From Temnothorax longispinosus (lineage: Eukaryota; Arthropoda; Insecta; Hymenoptera; Formicidae), in contig NW_027269815.1 in assembly GCF_030848805.1 (NCBI RefSeq), forward strand, positions 223,501 through 287,500: a DNA stretch of 64,000 bases. Reading direction: 5' to 3'. This document shows positions 1 to 9,640 of this stretch, one piece after another. Below the pieces are notes generated by a model. It was given only the letters and a program-made list of their open reading frames with translations, was not told the origin of the DNA and searched no databases. Within the stretch, counting starts at the first letter, position 1, and the number at the start of each line of letters is the position of its first letter. A program made the position numbers and the translations under genes.

Positions 1-261
1 GGTTGAATCATATCAGGCAATTGTATTCCGACAGGTTTATAATCGGAACAATTTTGTACAAGTTGATGGAAATGATCCATATGTATGTCCGTCAGCCATT
101 GGCCCTGGACAATTATATTTCTCTCTGCAGGCATCAAAATTATATGTTTCTTTGTGTGCACAGACATGTTGCCTGTCAAAAAGTGATTATATTCTCCTAT
201 AAATTAATTTTTTATTATGTATATATAATTGGATTAATCTGGAAAATAAAATTTGACCATT

Positions 262-396
262 AATAGCAGCCGATATTTGACAGCGCTATGGCAACCTTAT
301 GTAATGCCAATGAAAGGTCAATATACCAAAATTTAGCGCTAATAGCAGCCAACAGCGCTATATAGCAGCCGTTCAGCGCTAATGAGCAGCCGATAT
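262..396. repeat. short dispersed motifs in AT-rich DNA
   Basis: A stretch without a gene, left of the first retrotransposon. The words tagcagccgat and agcgctaa recur several times between 262 and 396, irregularly spaced. I see no open frame or terminal repeat here. It is probably a decayed repeat. Confidence 0.4.
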
Positions 397-414
397 AATA
401 TATACATATATATA

Positions 415-714
415 TGTAAGCCACTTTGTAAGGAACTTAAATGGAGTGAAGGTTCGGTTCAAGAATCAGCAAGCAAGATGCAGTAATCAACTGTAATATT
501 AATGATGTGTACACATTAGCGAAGGCCGGAGATATTACAGTAAACGAGTAAACTTAAAACTAACCTGAATCAATACAATTGCCGATAGCAAGCCTTTATC
601 TACCTCCGTACGATAACATCAATGCTCTCAGCTCGGAGTCTTGTTACATACTGACTCTCACGCACGAGTCGACCAGCGGCGACAAAGCCAAGCTTGATAA
701 CTTACAAGCTTACA
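415..714 (-). repeat. gypsy1 3' LTR
   Basis: 300 bp, starting TGTAAG and ending CTTACA on the plus strand. It matches 4758-5057 at 299 of 300 positions. In element orientation it is the 3' LTR, since the polypurine tract abuts it at 715. Confidence 0.95.
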
Positions 715-725
715 TCCCCCCTTTT
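715..725 (-). other. gypsy1 polypurine tract
   Basis: On the minus strand AAAAGGGGGGA lies directly against the 3' LTR and just after the pol stop codon. This is the expected place and composition for the plus-strand DNA primer of an LTR retrotransposon. Confidence 0.85.
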
Positions 726-1941
726 AAGACCGAGGGTACACTCCACCGGAATGAGGAACAAGCTTGCTAGCATGAAAAATATTTGACTCATTTTTTCTAA
801 ATCTACTATCTAACAAAAACATTACATCAGAAATTTTATCTTTAATTTTAAAAGGACCTGCTCTAATTGGATCTATTTTATCTTTGTTCAATTTATTAAC
901 GCTTTGTACATAGACTAAATCTCCTACTTTATAATTTATCCGTTTTACATTCTTATCGTAATATTCCTTATTCTGATTGTGAATTTCTTTTGAATTTCTA
1001 AAAGCTGTTTTTCTATTGTTGACCAAATTTGTCAAATTATTATCGTTTACTTCATCGGGTAAAAATGAATAGTTTAGTCCTGTCAGCAAATAATTAGGGG
1101 TGAATCCGGTCGAACTGTGGATTGTGCTGTTGTAATCTTTTACACATTCCTCTGCTACCTGAGGCCATGATTTATTTTTATTCTCATGAATTTTACATCG
1201 TATTCTGTTTACCAAAGTCTGATTTGTCCTTTCGTTTAGTCCATTTGAAAACGAACAATCCACTGCTGTAAAAACCAATGCTACTTTCTGTTTATTTAAA
1301 TATTGCTTAAACTGTGCCGAGTTTATACCAGGATACTGATCTGATAAGACTAATTTAATACTCCCATCTTTTTCTACTTTCTTAATTAATTTTATGAAAT
1401 CCTTTGCCACTTGAGTCTTTGAAGTTATTATGTAAGCGAATCTTGTGAAATGATCCACCGCCAAATGTAAATATTTTTTTGTACTTTTATTGCCTTTGAA
1501 ACCTCCTATTGTGTCTATAGACACTATTTTGAGAGGTTCCTTTGCTGGACCGAGTTGAGACAACGGTGCTTTAAAGCAGCCTATTCTTGATTTGTTTTTA
1601 ATGCAAGTTTCACAAGATCTACAAGTCAATCTTATGTGTTTATACATATTTTTAAAATAAAATTTTTGGCCAAAAGTTAAAATTAAATGTTTTGTGCCTA
1701 TGTGACCCTGATCAACATGTATATCAGTAATGAGCGACTTTCCAAATTCTTCAGTGATCCATATTTTCTCTCTATTATTTAAAATTTTATATATTATATC
1801 ATCTTTAATAATGCATTTATCGTCGATCTTTAACAATTTCTGATTTTCTTTGATATCATTCAATTTCAATAAATTTGAAGTTTTAATCACAGAATCATTA
1901 TCTGTATCCTCGTGTGATTCCAAAACCGGATTTCTAGACAA
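724..1941 (-). CDS. pol: gypsy1 pol, integrase part
   Basis: About 405 codons encoding a retroviral-type integrase. An H-x-C-C zinc region (GHIGTKHL, then CRSCETC) is followed by the DDE catalytic core (VSIDTIGGF, LSDQYPGINS, and the NGLNERTNQT helix with the catalytic Glu). A GPY/F-like C-terminal domain (RAGPFKIKDK) comes last. It ends a few bases before the polypurine tract. No chromodomain is visible. Its frame differs from the upstream RT/RNase H frame: the two overlap at 1887-1941 around an aspartate-cysteine-leucine motif, so an indel near 1935-1945 separates integrase from the rest of Pol. The listed start is the first non-AUG start in the frame, not a true initiation codon. Confidence 0.9.
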   Translation of the reverse strand: MSRNPVLESHEDTDNDSVIKTSNLLKLNDIKENQKLLKIDDKCIIKDDIIYKILNNREKIWITEEFGKSLITDIHVDQGHIGTKHLILTFGQKFYFKNMYKHIRLTCRSCETCIKNKSRIGCFKAPLSQLGPAKEPLKIVSIDTIGGFKGNKSTKKYLHLAVDHFTRFAYIITSKTQVAKDFIKLIKKVEKDGSIKLVLSDQYPGINSAQFKQYLNKQKVALVFTAVDCSFSNGLNERTNQTLVNRIRCKIHENKNKSWPQVAEECVKDYNSTIHSSTGFTPNYLLTGLNYSFLPDEVNDNNLTNLVNNRKTAFRNSKEIHNQNKEYYDKNVKRINYKVGDLVYVQSVNKLNKDKIDPIRAGPFKIKDKISDVMFLLDSRFRKNESNIFHASKLVPHSGGVYPRS

Positions 1942-3697
1942 TCAGCCTCAATATTGTCTTTACCCGGATTATATACAATTTCGAAATCAAAATGTGAAAT
2001 ATAATTCAAAATCTGCACTAGTTCCATATCATTACTTTTTTTTATATTGAAATTTTCCAAGGGTCTGTGGTCCGTAAATACTAAGAACTTTTTCCCCAAC
2101 AATTGGAATTGCCAATATAAAATGGCTTCTTTAATGGCTAAACATTCTATAAAAATGGCTTTCTTCTTTTTCTGAGCCTCTGTCAACTTTCTAGAAAAGA
2201 AAAACACCGACTTCAAGGAATTATCTTCCTGTGGCTGCTTCAATATTGCTCCAACTCCTTCAATACTTGCATCAGTGAAAATAAATATTGGAGCCTCTGG
2301 ATCAAAAATTGCCAAAGCAGGAACTGTACACAAATATTCTTTTGTCGAATTAAAACTGTTCCTACACTCTTCAGACCAATCGAAAGGTACATTATTTCTT
2401 AACAGATTTCTCAAAGGATCCAGTAAGACAACATGATTTGGTATAAACTTCAAATAAAAATTAATCTTACCTAAAAATTGTCTGACTTGTGTTTTTGTTT
2501 TGGGTGTGGGAAACTTCTTAATGGCCACTAAATTATCGTTTATTGGTTTAATCCTATTGCTTCCAATTTCGTGTCCCAGATATGTTATCCTTTCTTGGGC
2601 GAACTTACATTTATTTTTATTCAATTTAAAACCTTGTTCATATAGTGCTTGCAGTACTTGCTCTACATGGTATACATGCTCTTCGTAAGTCTTAGAGAAC
2701 ACCAATATATCGTCTATATAATTTACTGCGTAAGCATCTAACTTGTTTTTTCTTATCACACCTGCTAAAACTCTTTGAAAAATAGCTGGAGCAGACTTCA
2801 AACCAAAGGGTAAACATTTCCACTGCCAGTGTCCGTGATGCGTCACGAAAGCCAACTTATATCTATCCTTTGCACGCACCGGAATCGACCAAAACGCCGA
2901 AATCACATCCAATTTTGTAAAGAACTTACAATTTCTGGCGCGTATAGTAAGATCATCTATCCTTGGAAAGGGCTGACTTTCTGGCACTACTATTTTGTTT
3001 AACTCTTTAAAATCAATACACAGGCGTGATCTTTTTCCTTCTTCTCTCTTGAAAACCATGGTTACGGGAGCTGCATAAGGACTGCTTGACTCCTCTATTA
3101 AACCTGCATTTAACAAATCTTCTACTTGTTTCTCTATTTCTAATTTATCTTGAAATGAGCATCTATAAGGTTTCTTTGAAATATATCTATTTTCTGTCAG
3201 TTTCACTGTGGCTTCATAATCCTTTACTGTCCCTATATCAAACTTTGATTTGGCAAAGATTATTTCCTTTTTTTTTATAATATTCTCCATTCTATTAGTA
3301 CTTATTTCATTCATGTTATTTTGCTTATCTAAATTTTTTTTTTGTTTCTGTGATATAATCAAATTTTCATTCTGACAGAGCTTGAATTTTTTTATTAAGT
3401 CTAATCCTAATAGAAATTCACAATCAAAGCCTTCCTTAACAATGAAAAACTGAAAATCCTCTTCTAAGTTACAAATTTTAATACGTATTGTTACAATCCC
3501 CTCCGTTTTCGCCGTTTCTGCTACACCTTTAATGGAATCTCTCGCACCTATTATTTGTTTAATATTTCTTTTATCATTCAAAAATGTACTACTAACTAGA
3601 GAAACATTGGATCCGGAGTCATATAAGCCAGTTGCTGGGCAACCATTTGCAAAAATCTTAATTTTAATAAGTGGGAGGACTATTCGTTTTTTGTCTC
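1887..3697 (-). CDS. pol: gypsy1 pol: protease, reverse transcriptase, RNase H
   Basis: The frame opens after a TGA near 3699 and overlaps the end of gag. Near the N-terminus is the aspartic protease site DSG (3612-3620) in the context LYDSGSNVSLV, then the second half with GLDLIKKF. The RT follows (LCIDFKELN, LPFGLKSAP, the catalytic YIDDILVF), then RNase H (FTDASIEGVGAIL, FTDHRPLE). The frame is in the -1 register to gag and probably reached through the slippery heptamer at 3686-3692. No initiating ATG is expected. It runs off-frame at about 1935, where the integrase continues in another register. With 1/300 LTR divergence this break must be young. Confidence 0.9.
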
Positions 3698-4747
3698 CTC
3701 ATGACTTGCTACTACTTCCTGTATTTCATTATTATTTGTAACCTTGATATTTTCGTTTTTTAAATTTTTAATTTGCCTATCTTTATTACGGCATGCACTT
3801 TCTGGATGAAATCTATTTTTGAAACCTAACCTATCACAAATGCTACACGGTCTTTTTTCATTTAGAGTTCTTTTGTTTACATTATCATTTTTCGATTCGT
3901 TAATCTTACCAAATTGTTTTAATTTTGACATTAAATTTTCTATATTTATAATAGATTTTCTATCTAACTTATTTTGGATAAAATTTGGTAAGCTATTTAC
4001 AATCATGTTAATTTGTGTGTTTATAGACAGGCTATCATCCGCTTCTAACAATAATCTTCTTTTCTTCAACGCATATTCTAATAGCGAGCCATTATAAAAC
4101 TTAAAGTTATAAGCATACGTTATATCTGTCCAGGATTGTGCAGAGAAGGTATCAATAAAGGCGTTATTCCACGCCTCCCAATTTAGCAAGGAGTTCTGTT
4201 TGACAAATACATTATACCAATCTAATGCAGATTTCTCTAAAAACAATCTTAATACTTCCGCGTATTTATTTTGGGCAATCCCCACTCTGTTACATTCCTG
4301 CCCAAATAAATTTATCCAAACACTCGCATTTGTATTTTCACCGTTGAATTTCTCGATCACTATATCCTTTATCAGAGAGCTTGTTTTCCTTTCGAATGTT
4401 ACTGCTGACTCTCTGTTTACATTTTGCTCTTGCTCTGAGGTGACCTCTTTCAGATATTCGTCATGCAGCACCACATTCCCTTCCGTGTCCAGATAAATAT
4501 TCTCAAGTTCCTTAGATAGAGTCAGTACAACATTGCGAAATTTATTGCGAGCCTTTAAGCTTTTAACGACATTTTTCACAATTGGAATTTCAAAAAGCTG
4601 TTTATGTTGAGCACTAGTCTGCTTATCTGCTGGGAACAAAAAACTTTCCTCTTGGCCGAGCAGCTGAATTCTTTTCACTTTAACTACGGTGCTTCTCGCA
4701 TCTGCACCAGCCTCCGAGACAAAATAAAACCTTGCTTTATTCTCCAT
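3680..4747 (-). CDS. gag: gypsy1 gag
   Basis: 355 codons from ATG at 4747 to TAG at 3680. The middle has the typical gypsy capsid pattern (VIEKFNGENTNASVWINLF, then LEKSALDWY). The C-terminus has a zinc-knuckle-like run (CSICDRLGFKNRFHPESAC), a C-x2-C-x10-H-x4-C arrangement longer than the usual CCHC box. The start codon is only 10 nt from the inner edge of the 5' LTR, so the whole leader is LTR-derived and leaves no room for an ordinary 18-nt tRNA primer site. The frame is intact and ends at the -1 slippery site. Confidence 0.88.
   Translation of the reverse strand: MENKARFYFVSEAGADARSTVVKVKRIQLLGQEESFLFPADKQTSAQHKQLFEIPIVKNVVKSLKARNKFRNVVLTLSKELENIYLDTEGNVVLHDEYLKEVTSEQEQNVNRESAVTFERKTSSLIKDIVIEKFNGENTNASVWINLFGQECNRVGIAQNKYAEVLRLFLEKSALDWYNVFVKQNSLLNWEAWNNAFIDTFSAQSWTDITYAYNFKFYNGSLLEYALKKRRLLLEADDSLSINTQINMIVNSLPNFIQNKLDRKSIINIENLMSKLKQFGKINESKNDNVNKRTLNEKRPCSICDRLGFKNRFHPESACRNKDRQIKNLKNENIKVTNNNEIQEVVASHEETKNE
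3686..3692 (-). promoter_or_regulatory. putative -1 ribosomal frameshift site gag/pol
   Basis: On the minus strand the gag codons ACA AAA AAC GAA TAG contain A AAA AAC, a canonical X XXY YYZ slippery heptamer. It ends three bases upstream of the gag stop (3680-3682). Slipping back one base enters exactly the frame that is open through protease, RT and RNase H. I did not identify a downstream stimulatory structure. Confidence 0.75.
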
Positions 4748-4757
4748 TGTATTGATT
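4746..4757 (-). promoter_or_regulatory. self-complementary primer binding site (Tf1-type candidate)
   Basis: The 12 nt just inside the 5' LTR read AATCAATACAAT on the transcript strand. They are perfectly complementary to ATTGTATTGATT inside the same LTR (4922 to 4911). Pairing stops exactly at 12 on both sides. Tf1 and sushi elements prime reverse transcription by such fold-back of the transcript 5' end. The gag ATG overlaps the last two bases of this site. Confidence 0.75.
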
Positions 4758-5057
4758 TGTAAGTCACTTTGTAAGGAACTTAAATGGAGTGAAGGTTCGG
4801 TTCAAGAATCAGCAAGCAAGATGCAGTAATCAACTGTAATATTAATGATGTGTACACATTAGCGAAGGCCGGAGATATTACAGTAAACGAGTAAACTTAA
4901 AACTAACCTGAATCAATACAATTGCCGATAGCAAGCCTTTATCTACCTCCGTACGATAACATCAATGCTCTCAGCTCGGAGTCTTGTTACATACTGACTC
5001 TCACGCACGAGTCGACCAGCGGCGACAAAGCCAAGCTTGATAACTTACAAGCTTACA
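4758..5057 (-). repeat. gypsy1 5' LTR
   Basis: 300 bp, one mismatch to 415-714. On the minus strand it begins TGTAAGC and ends CTTACA. A TATA-like GATAAAG lies about 20 nt upstream of the predicted transcript start near 4922. Confidence 0.94.
4911..4922 (-). promoter_or_regulatory. predicted transcript 5' end / self-primer of gypsy1
   Basis: ATTGTATTGATT on the minus strand, the exact complement of the 12 nt following the LTR. If reverse transcription is self-primed, R should begin here. The site is about 135 nt into the LTR, which would leave a U3 of about 134 nt. Confidence 0.6.
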
Positions 5058-5187
5058 TATATATATATAATATTCTCTCCCCCCCCTCAACGTTCTTGAA
5101 GCAATCTGTAAAAGAATAATATATATTTATGCAATATACAATATGTTTATACATAATATAACCAAGTGATTCGCGTTACGTTAAACG

Positions 5188-5268
5188 GCTCCTAGACGAT
5201 CAATATTATTGTACAATTATATTGTACAATATCTCTAGATTGTGCAATAATATTCATTATCTAGGAGC
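5188..5268. repeat. 81-nt imperfect hairpin
   Basis: Arms of about 30 nt (5188-5217 and 5239-5268, gctcctag...acaat against attgtg...ctaggagc) with three or so mismatches surround a loop holding a second palindrome, attgtacaat. Size and pairing resemble a miRNA precursor or a small MITE; nothing shows it is transcribed. The surrounding 5058-5950 is otherwise AT-rich with no gene seen, apart from a duplicated ~20-bp unit (ttttaaaatatttgggcta) at 5284-5329. Confidence 0.5.
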
Positions 5269-5953
5269 TGCTTTAGTCGGATGTTTTAAAATATTTGGGC
5301 TATTTTTTAAAATATTTGGGCTATTTTTAAATAAAATATTCTCGTATTAACTAACTGTAATATATACATACAGATAATACAACACTCGTCTCCGTTCTGC
5401 TTGACTATGTTGCACATGAAACATTAAATAACTAAACTCGAATCACTTGAGATAAAACATAAAAGAAAGTAATACATTACTCACAGATTTTGCCTAAGAA
5501 AACAGTATAAACGGATGGTTGAAAAACACCGATAAATGATCGATTAAAATCCACTTTTACCAATCCGTTTGTTCAAAAAGCAAGCTGCAATTGAAAGACA
5601 TGCTTCTAACACGCTTATTTAAATAATTAGAATATTTAGAAAAGCGTAATGAGCAAGGGCCCGCAATCAAAGATTGAATATTGAAATAATTTTACTAGCA
5701 ATTGTTAAAACGTCTTAATGACGTCTTTAAAACGTTATATGTCGCGATTTGAAATATTATGTTTACTGGATTAAGAAATATACCTATATACATACATGTA
5801 ACATTAACATATATATAATTATTTTTTAAATCATAATCTTTTAAACTATTACAGATAGACTAATTTTGTTTGAGGCATTTGAAAGCACATAAAAAGTACA
5901 TAATTCTAAAATATTGAGTTTTTTATTTTATTTATATGTAATTTTAATAAATG

Positions 5954-5984
5954 GGGGTACTAGCTTACGTTAAGCTAGCACCCC
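5954..5984. repeat. 14-bp stem-loop
   Basis: ggggtactagctta, a 3-nt loop, then taagctagcacccc: a 14-bp stem with one mismatch. It does not match the histone 3' stem-loop. No gene is seen between 5985 and 6570. Confidence 0.5.
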
Positions 5985-6570
5985 TACTTTCAATTGATGC
6001 AATCCCACAAAACTGCTCGAGCACAAAAATTTTGAATAGAGCACATAATTAACATATAAAAAGCACTTAATTTCTACATGTGTTATTCCGGTTTTTGTGG
6101 AGGAAGGATGCTAACTTAACAGACATCAAATTATCAATTTTTTTAGCAATGTGTAATTTACTTTTACTTAAATATTATTAATTTTTACGTAATTAGTAAT
6201 TTTTTGCGATTAATTACTTATAATTTGATAATTCAATACAAATTTAAGTAAATATGTAGTATAACAGCATTCTTTCTGATTCCTTTGAAATTTTCAAATT
6301 TTGTGTATTTTGGGTAATAAAAGATTCTCGGAAAGAAAATTGTCGCTCATTTTGTTTGTTTATAATTAATACTTAAAACATCACGATGTCGATAAGTATA
6401 AAGAAATAATAATTATGGATATACATTTTACTTCTTATTATTAGATCATATGGAGGAGTAAAAGTCATAATGGTGTAAGTCAAATTTTTTTAAATTTTTT
6501 CTCACGTGGATGGATGCAATCTATACAATATATAAATTGCATATATGCACACGAAAAACTATAATCTTTG

Positions 6571-7150
6571 TTAAAGCAGAGAATAGTAGAAAGCATAAAT
6601 ACAGAGTATTCTCTGCTTTAACCGAGGCTTTAACCAAAAGCACTGTTATCTGTTTTAATTGTAATCCTTTAAATTATCCCAGAACATTTTTCAAATTAAA
6701 AGTTTCAAAGAAATCTGAGAGAATGCCGTTATTATACTACATATTTACCAAAATTTATTTTGTTGTTATTGCTAATAATTTCGTGAATATGTTATATGAT
6801 ACAAATGTTATAATCATATAATATATATATGTATCATATAAAATGTTGCAACATAAATACAGTACCACTTCCGGTCCCATATAGCAATTGCAAAACATCT
6901 TCATAAACGTTCAGAAATTCATCAAACTAAATAATGTTTCTTCGTTCATACATGTATATTTCCACATGTGTATTTCCACATAAATATCAATTATTTATGT
7001 CTATTAGTACTCAAAATAACTGCTATATTTTTCAAACTTTTTTGTTTATAACTTTTTAATAAACAACGACCGCCAGCTAAAACCTTCTGAAGGTTATTCA
7101 GGACGATGACCTTGACGACATATGTCAAGGTCAAGGTCATCGGTGAGGTT
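6571..7150. repeat. decayed relative of the 55467-56503 foldback element
   Basis: A 15-bp inverted repeat (ttaaagcagagaata at 6571-6585, its complement at 6607-6621) uses the same word that starts each 96-bp unit of the foldback at 55467-56503. At about 7005-7150 the run with gtttataactttttaataaac, aaaccttctgaagg and catatgtcaagg matches that element's terminal arms. Together they suggest an old diverged copy. The short open frame at 6510-6821 is probably incidental. Confidence 0.55.
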
Positions 7151-7768
7151 TGACCTAACTAATATTTATATTTACCTATAATAGCTTTAATAGTCTTTTT
7201 TTAAACATTTAAATTTATATTGCACTAATTATTGCACAAAATAAATTATTTTATCCATGCACATATATCCACTTATTTACTTAAATTAATTTTGTCCTAC
7301 CAGTCTTAATCTATTTGTCATCGGACAAATCTGAGCTTAAAAAACTTCCAACAGTTGCAAAATAAACGTTCTGCTGTATTAAAAAAACGTTTATATGTTT
7401 GTTTTATTTTGAAGAACTTCCTAAACTGGTGCACATCAGTAGGGGAGATCGGGAATCGTTGGCACAGTTTTCACAATTTCAGCATTTAATTTTTTAAACA
7501 ACTAATTATCATGATTAAACAGTACTAATAAAAAAAATAACAGTCGAATGTAGTAACAGAAACTTTTCTTTTAACTAACAATAATACGTCACTTTGATTT
7601 ACTTCTCAAGCTGAAGAACAAATACGATATTTTGAAACGCTCGAAAATTTGCTTGCCACCTCTTGAATCAGAGTTTTCTCTTTTTTTATTGTAATACTTG
7701 TTTGATTTAAATAAAACTTTGGGAAAAGTACCTATGTCATAAGAGAGATATTTTGAGTCTGTTTTCTA

Positions 7769-7863
7769 TTGCTGAACTGGCTGAACTTCAGAGTTTATCT
7801 TTTTCCTTCCAATGTCACAATGTGGAGTAACAAAGATAAACTCTGAACTAGGCAGTTCAGCAA
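7769..7863. repeat. inverted repeat, 32-bp arms
   Basis: ttgctgaactgg...agtttatcttt at 7769-7802 pairs with aaagataaactc...cagttcagcaa at 7832-7863, around a ~29-nt loop. The open frame at 7766-7975 is produced by this palindrome and is not called as a gene. Flanking 7151-8390 is AT-rich without a supported gene; taggggagatcggg at 7440 recurs at 17945. Confidence 0.5.
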
Positions 7864-8395
7864 TTGTGATAACTTTTCCACATTGTTTCTTTCCATAAAT
7901 ACATAAACGGAACGCATTGCTAATTTGCCTCTTGTGCCAACGAGCTCCGATCTTCTCTAAGTTAGAGTGAAACAAGTATATTTTGTTTCACTTTAACTTA
8001 ACTTATTGCACGAATGTGTACCAGTGCAGGAAATTTCTTCGAAAAAGAATAGACGCCATAGATGGTATAATGCATAAAGCTCCTAGAACATTCTCACGCA
8101 TGTCTTAAAGACGTCATAAACACGTTCAAAAGACGTAAAAAGTAGGAATTTTAAAACTTCTTTATTATTAAAAAAACGTTTCTATAATAGTTTCTTAAAC
8201 GTTATTTTATGGAAAAAGAAAGTTTCGTCGAACGTTTTTCGAATGGACATTTTTACTCATGAGAAATGTTTCTAGAAATCGGTTATAAAACGTTTCGGAA
8301 AAACGCTTGTAAAACATTTTTGAATCGTGTATGTGCTACCTGGGAAAGGTATTTTATTCTAGAACTCGGTAAATTTATGATTTGCATACTTAAAA

Positions 8396-8486
8396 ATTAT
8401 GGGGAAACAATGTGCAAGTCTCCTATACTTGCCCACTTAAAAGCTATGAGGAAGCAATGTACAGGTTTCTACTTGCACTCTTAAAA
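8396..8486. repeat. dispersed 'aagcaatg-caagt' repeat
   Basis: The words actatgaggaagcaatgt and tacttgcac recur here, at 18985-19036 and in the palindrome at 60490-60880. This is a moderately repeated family that also served as the target of the large transposon at 19044. Confidence 0.5.
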
Positions 8487-8639
8487 ACTATGAAGGTGCT
8501 TTTTTATGCTGACGCTTGACGCTCGATTTGAGCGTCAAAATTTATCACGTGATAGTCTTTTTAATTTCAACGGCAAATGGCAAAAGCTCAACTGTGTTCA
8601 GCTTTGACGCTTGACGTTGGTTTCACTTAATTGCATGTG

Positions 8640-9640
8640 AATTGCAATTGCAAGGTATTAATACACGTAAACACCGAAAACTACGGAGCGCACTATGTGG
8701 ACTCGTCATCGGCAACCTGGGACACCTAGACATCGAATTCAAGGTATTAATACACGTAGACACCGAAAACTACGGAGCTCACTATCTAGACATCGTCATC
8801 GGCAACCTGGGACACCTAGACATCGCATTCAACGTATTATTACACCTGGACACCGAAAACTACGAAGCGTACTATCTGGATCCCGTCATCGGCAACCTGG
8901 GACACGTGGACATCGAATTCAAGATATTAATACACGTAGACACCGAAAACTACGGAGCGCACTATGTGGACCTCGTCATCGGCAACCTGGGACACGTAGA
9001 CATCGAATTCAACGTATTATTACACCTGGACACCGAAAACTATAAAGCGCACTATCTGGACCTCGTCATCGGCAACCTGGGATACATAGACATCGAATTC
9101 AAGCTTGATTCATAAGAATCGACTTAAAAATTCCCTAGCGGCACTTTCTGCCAAGCGTAGAGAACCTTTTTTTCCGTTGATTCAATATTTATTATATATA
9201 TACCTAATTTACCTAAATAGAAATCTTCCTCCTGACCGATAAGTCTATCGACCTAATTTCGAAATACGCGCGCGATATCGAAACTGGCGATACCTGCGCC
9301 GCCAGCGTCGAAAAAGTGAAAGGGACGTTTCTCTGATAATCATAATAATATTGAGACGTCGGCGTTAGGAGGAGGAGGAGGAGTATCTTAAAAATAAATT
9401 TTCGCATTTGGACTTTGCGTCGCAATATCTCCGCTCGGAGGGCACGTAGCGGAATATTATGAGAGAAACCCCCCCCTAATTGGACCCCAAGCTATCGATC
9501 AAGCCTACTTAGAACTTGATCCGTTCACTCGTTATCGAGATCTCAACATCTCGGGTACTCGCAACCCGTCGCGTCGCGTAAAAGAGTCACGGTCGGTCTC
9601 GCTCCGCGTGTACTTGGCGCGAGACACTACCGTGTCTCTT
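8640..9640 (+). mobile_element. element E, copy A (unclassified; Helentron/HINE-like features)
   Basis: A 90-bp minisatellite followed by about 540 bp of unique sequence matches 26785-27343 plus 28435-28563 closely. The match ends at the same place in both copies, just after a hairpin gagacac-tacc-gtgtctc and the bases ttgat. In copy A the next base is gypsy2 pol; in copy B it is copia1, so the shared right end is a real terminus. A 3' hairpin with an internal tandem array resembles HINE/DINE-1 type Helitron relatives, but there is no clear CTRR end or Rep/helicase gene. The left end is not defined; 8640 is approximate. Confidence 0.55.
8652..9106 (+). repeat. 90-bp open-frame minisatellite, copy A
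   Basis: About five units with exact 90-bp spacing (ggcaacctgg at 8711, 8801, 8891, 8981, 9071). The plus frame is open for 157 codons and reads as a 30-residue repeat containing DTENY, AHY and VIGNLG, ending K-L-D-S-stop. Most unit differences are conservative (V/L, K/N, G/E). Because the period is a multiple of three, openness alone is weak evidence of coding. Confidence 0.85.

Larger units (their letters stand above)
415..5057 (-). mobile_element. gypsy1: young Ty3/gypsy LTR retrotransposon
   Basis: A full-length element lies between two 300-bp LTRs (415-714 and 4758-5057) that differ at a single base (C at 421, T at 4764). The ends are TGTAAG...CTTACA. The flanks share TATA (411-414, 5058-5061), fitting a 4-bp target duplication, though the AT-rich target makes that weak. 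Order on the minus strand is LTR, gag, pol (PR-RT-RNase H-IN), polypurine tract, LTR; there is no env. The near-identical LTRs imply very recent insertion, yet pol has a frame break near 1935-1945. No tRNA primer site follows the 5' LTR; a self-priming signal sits there instead (see 4746-4757). Confidence 0.93.

Noticed and set aside
1..263. ORF of 86 codons at the left edge
   Set aside because: Non-AUG start, no domain, low-complexity; no support as a gene.
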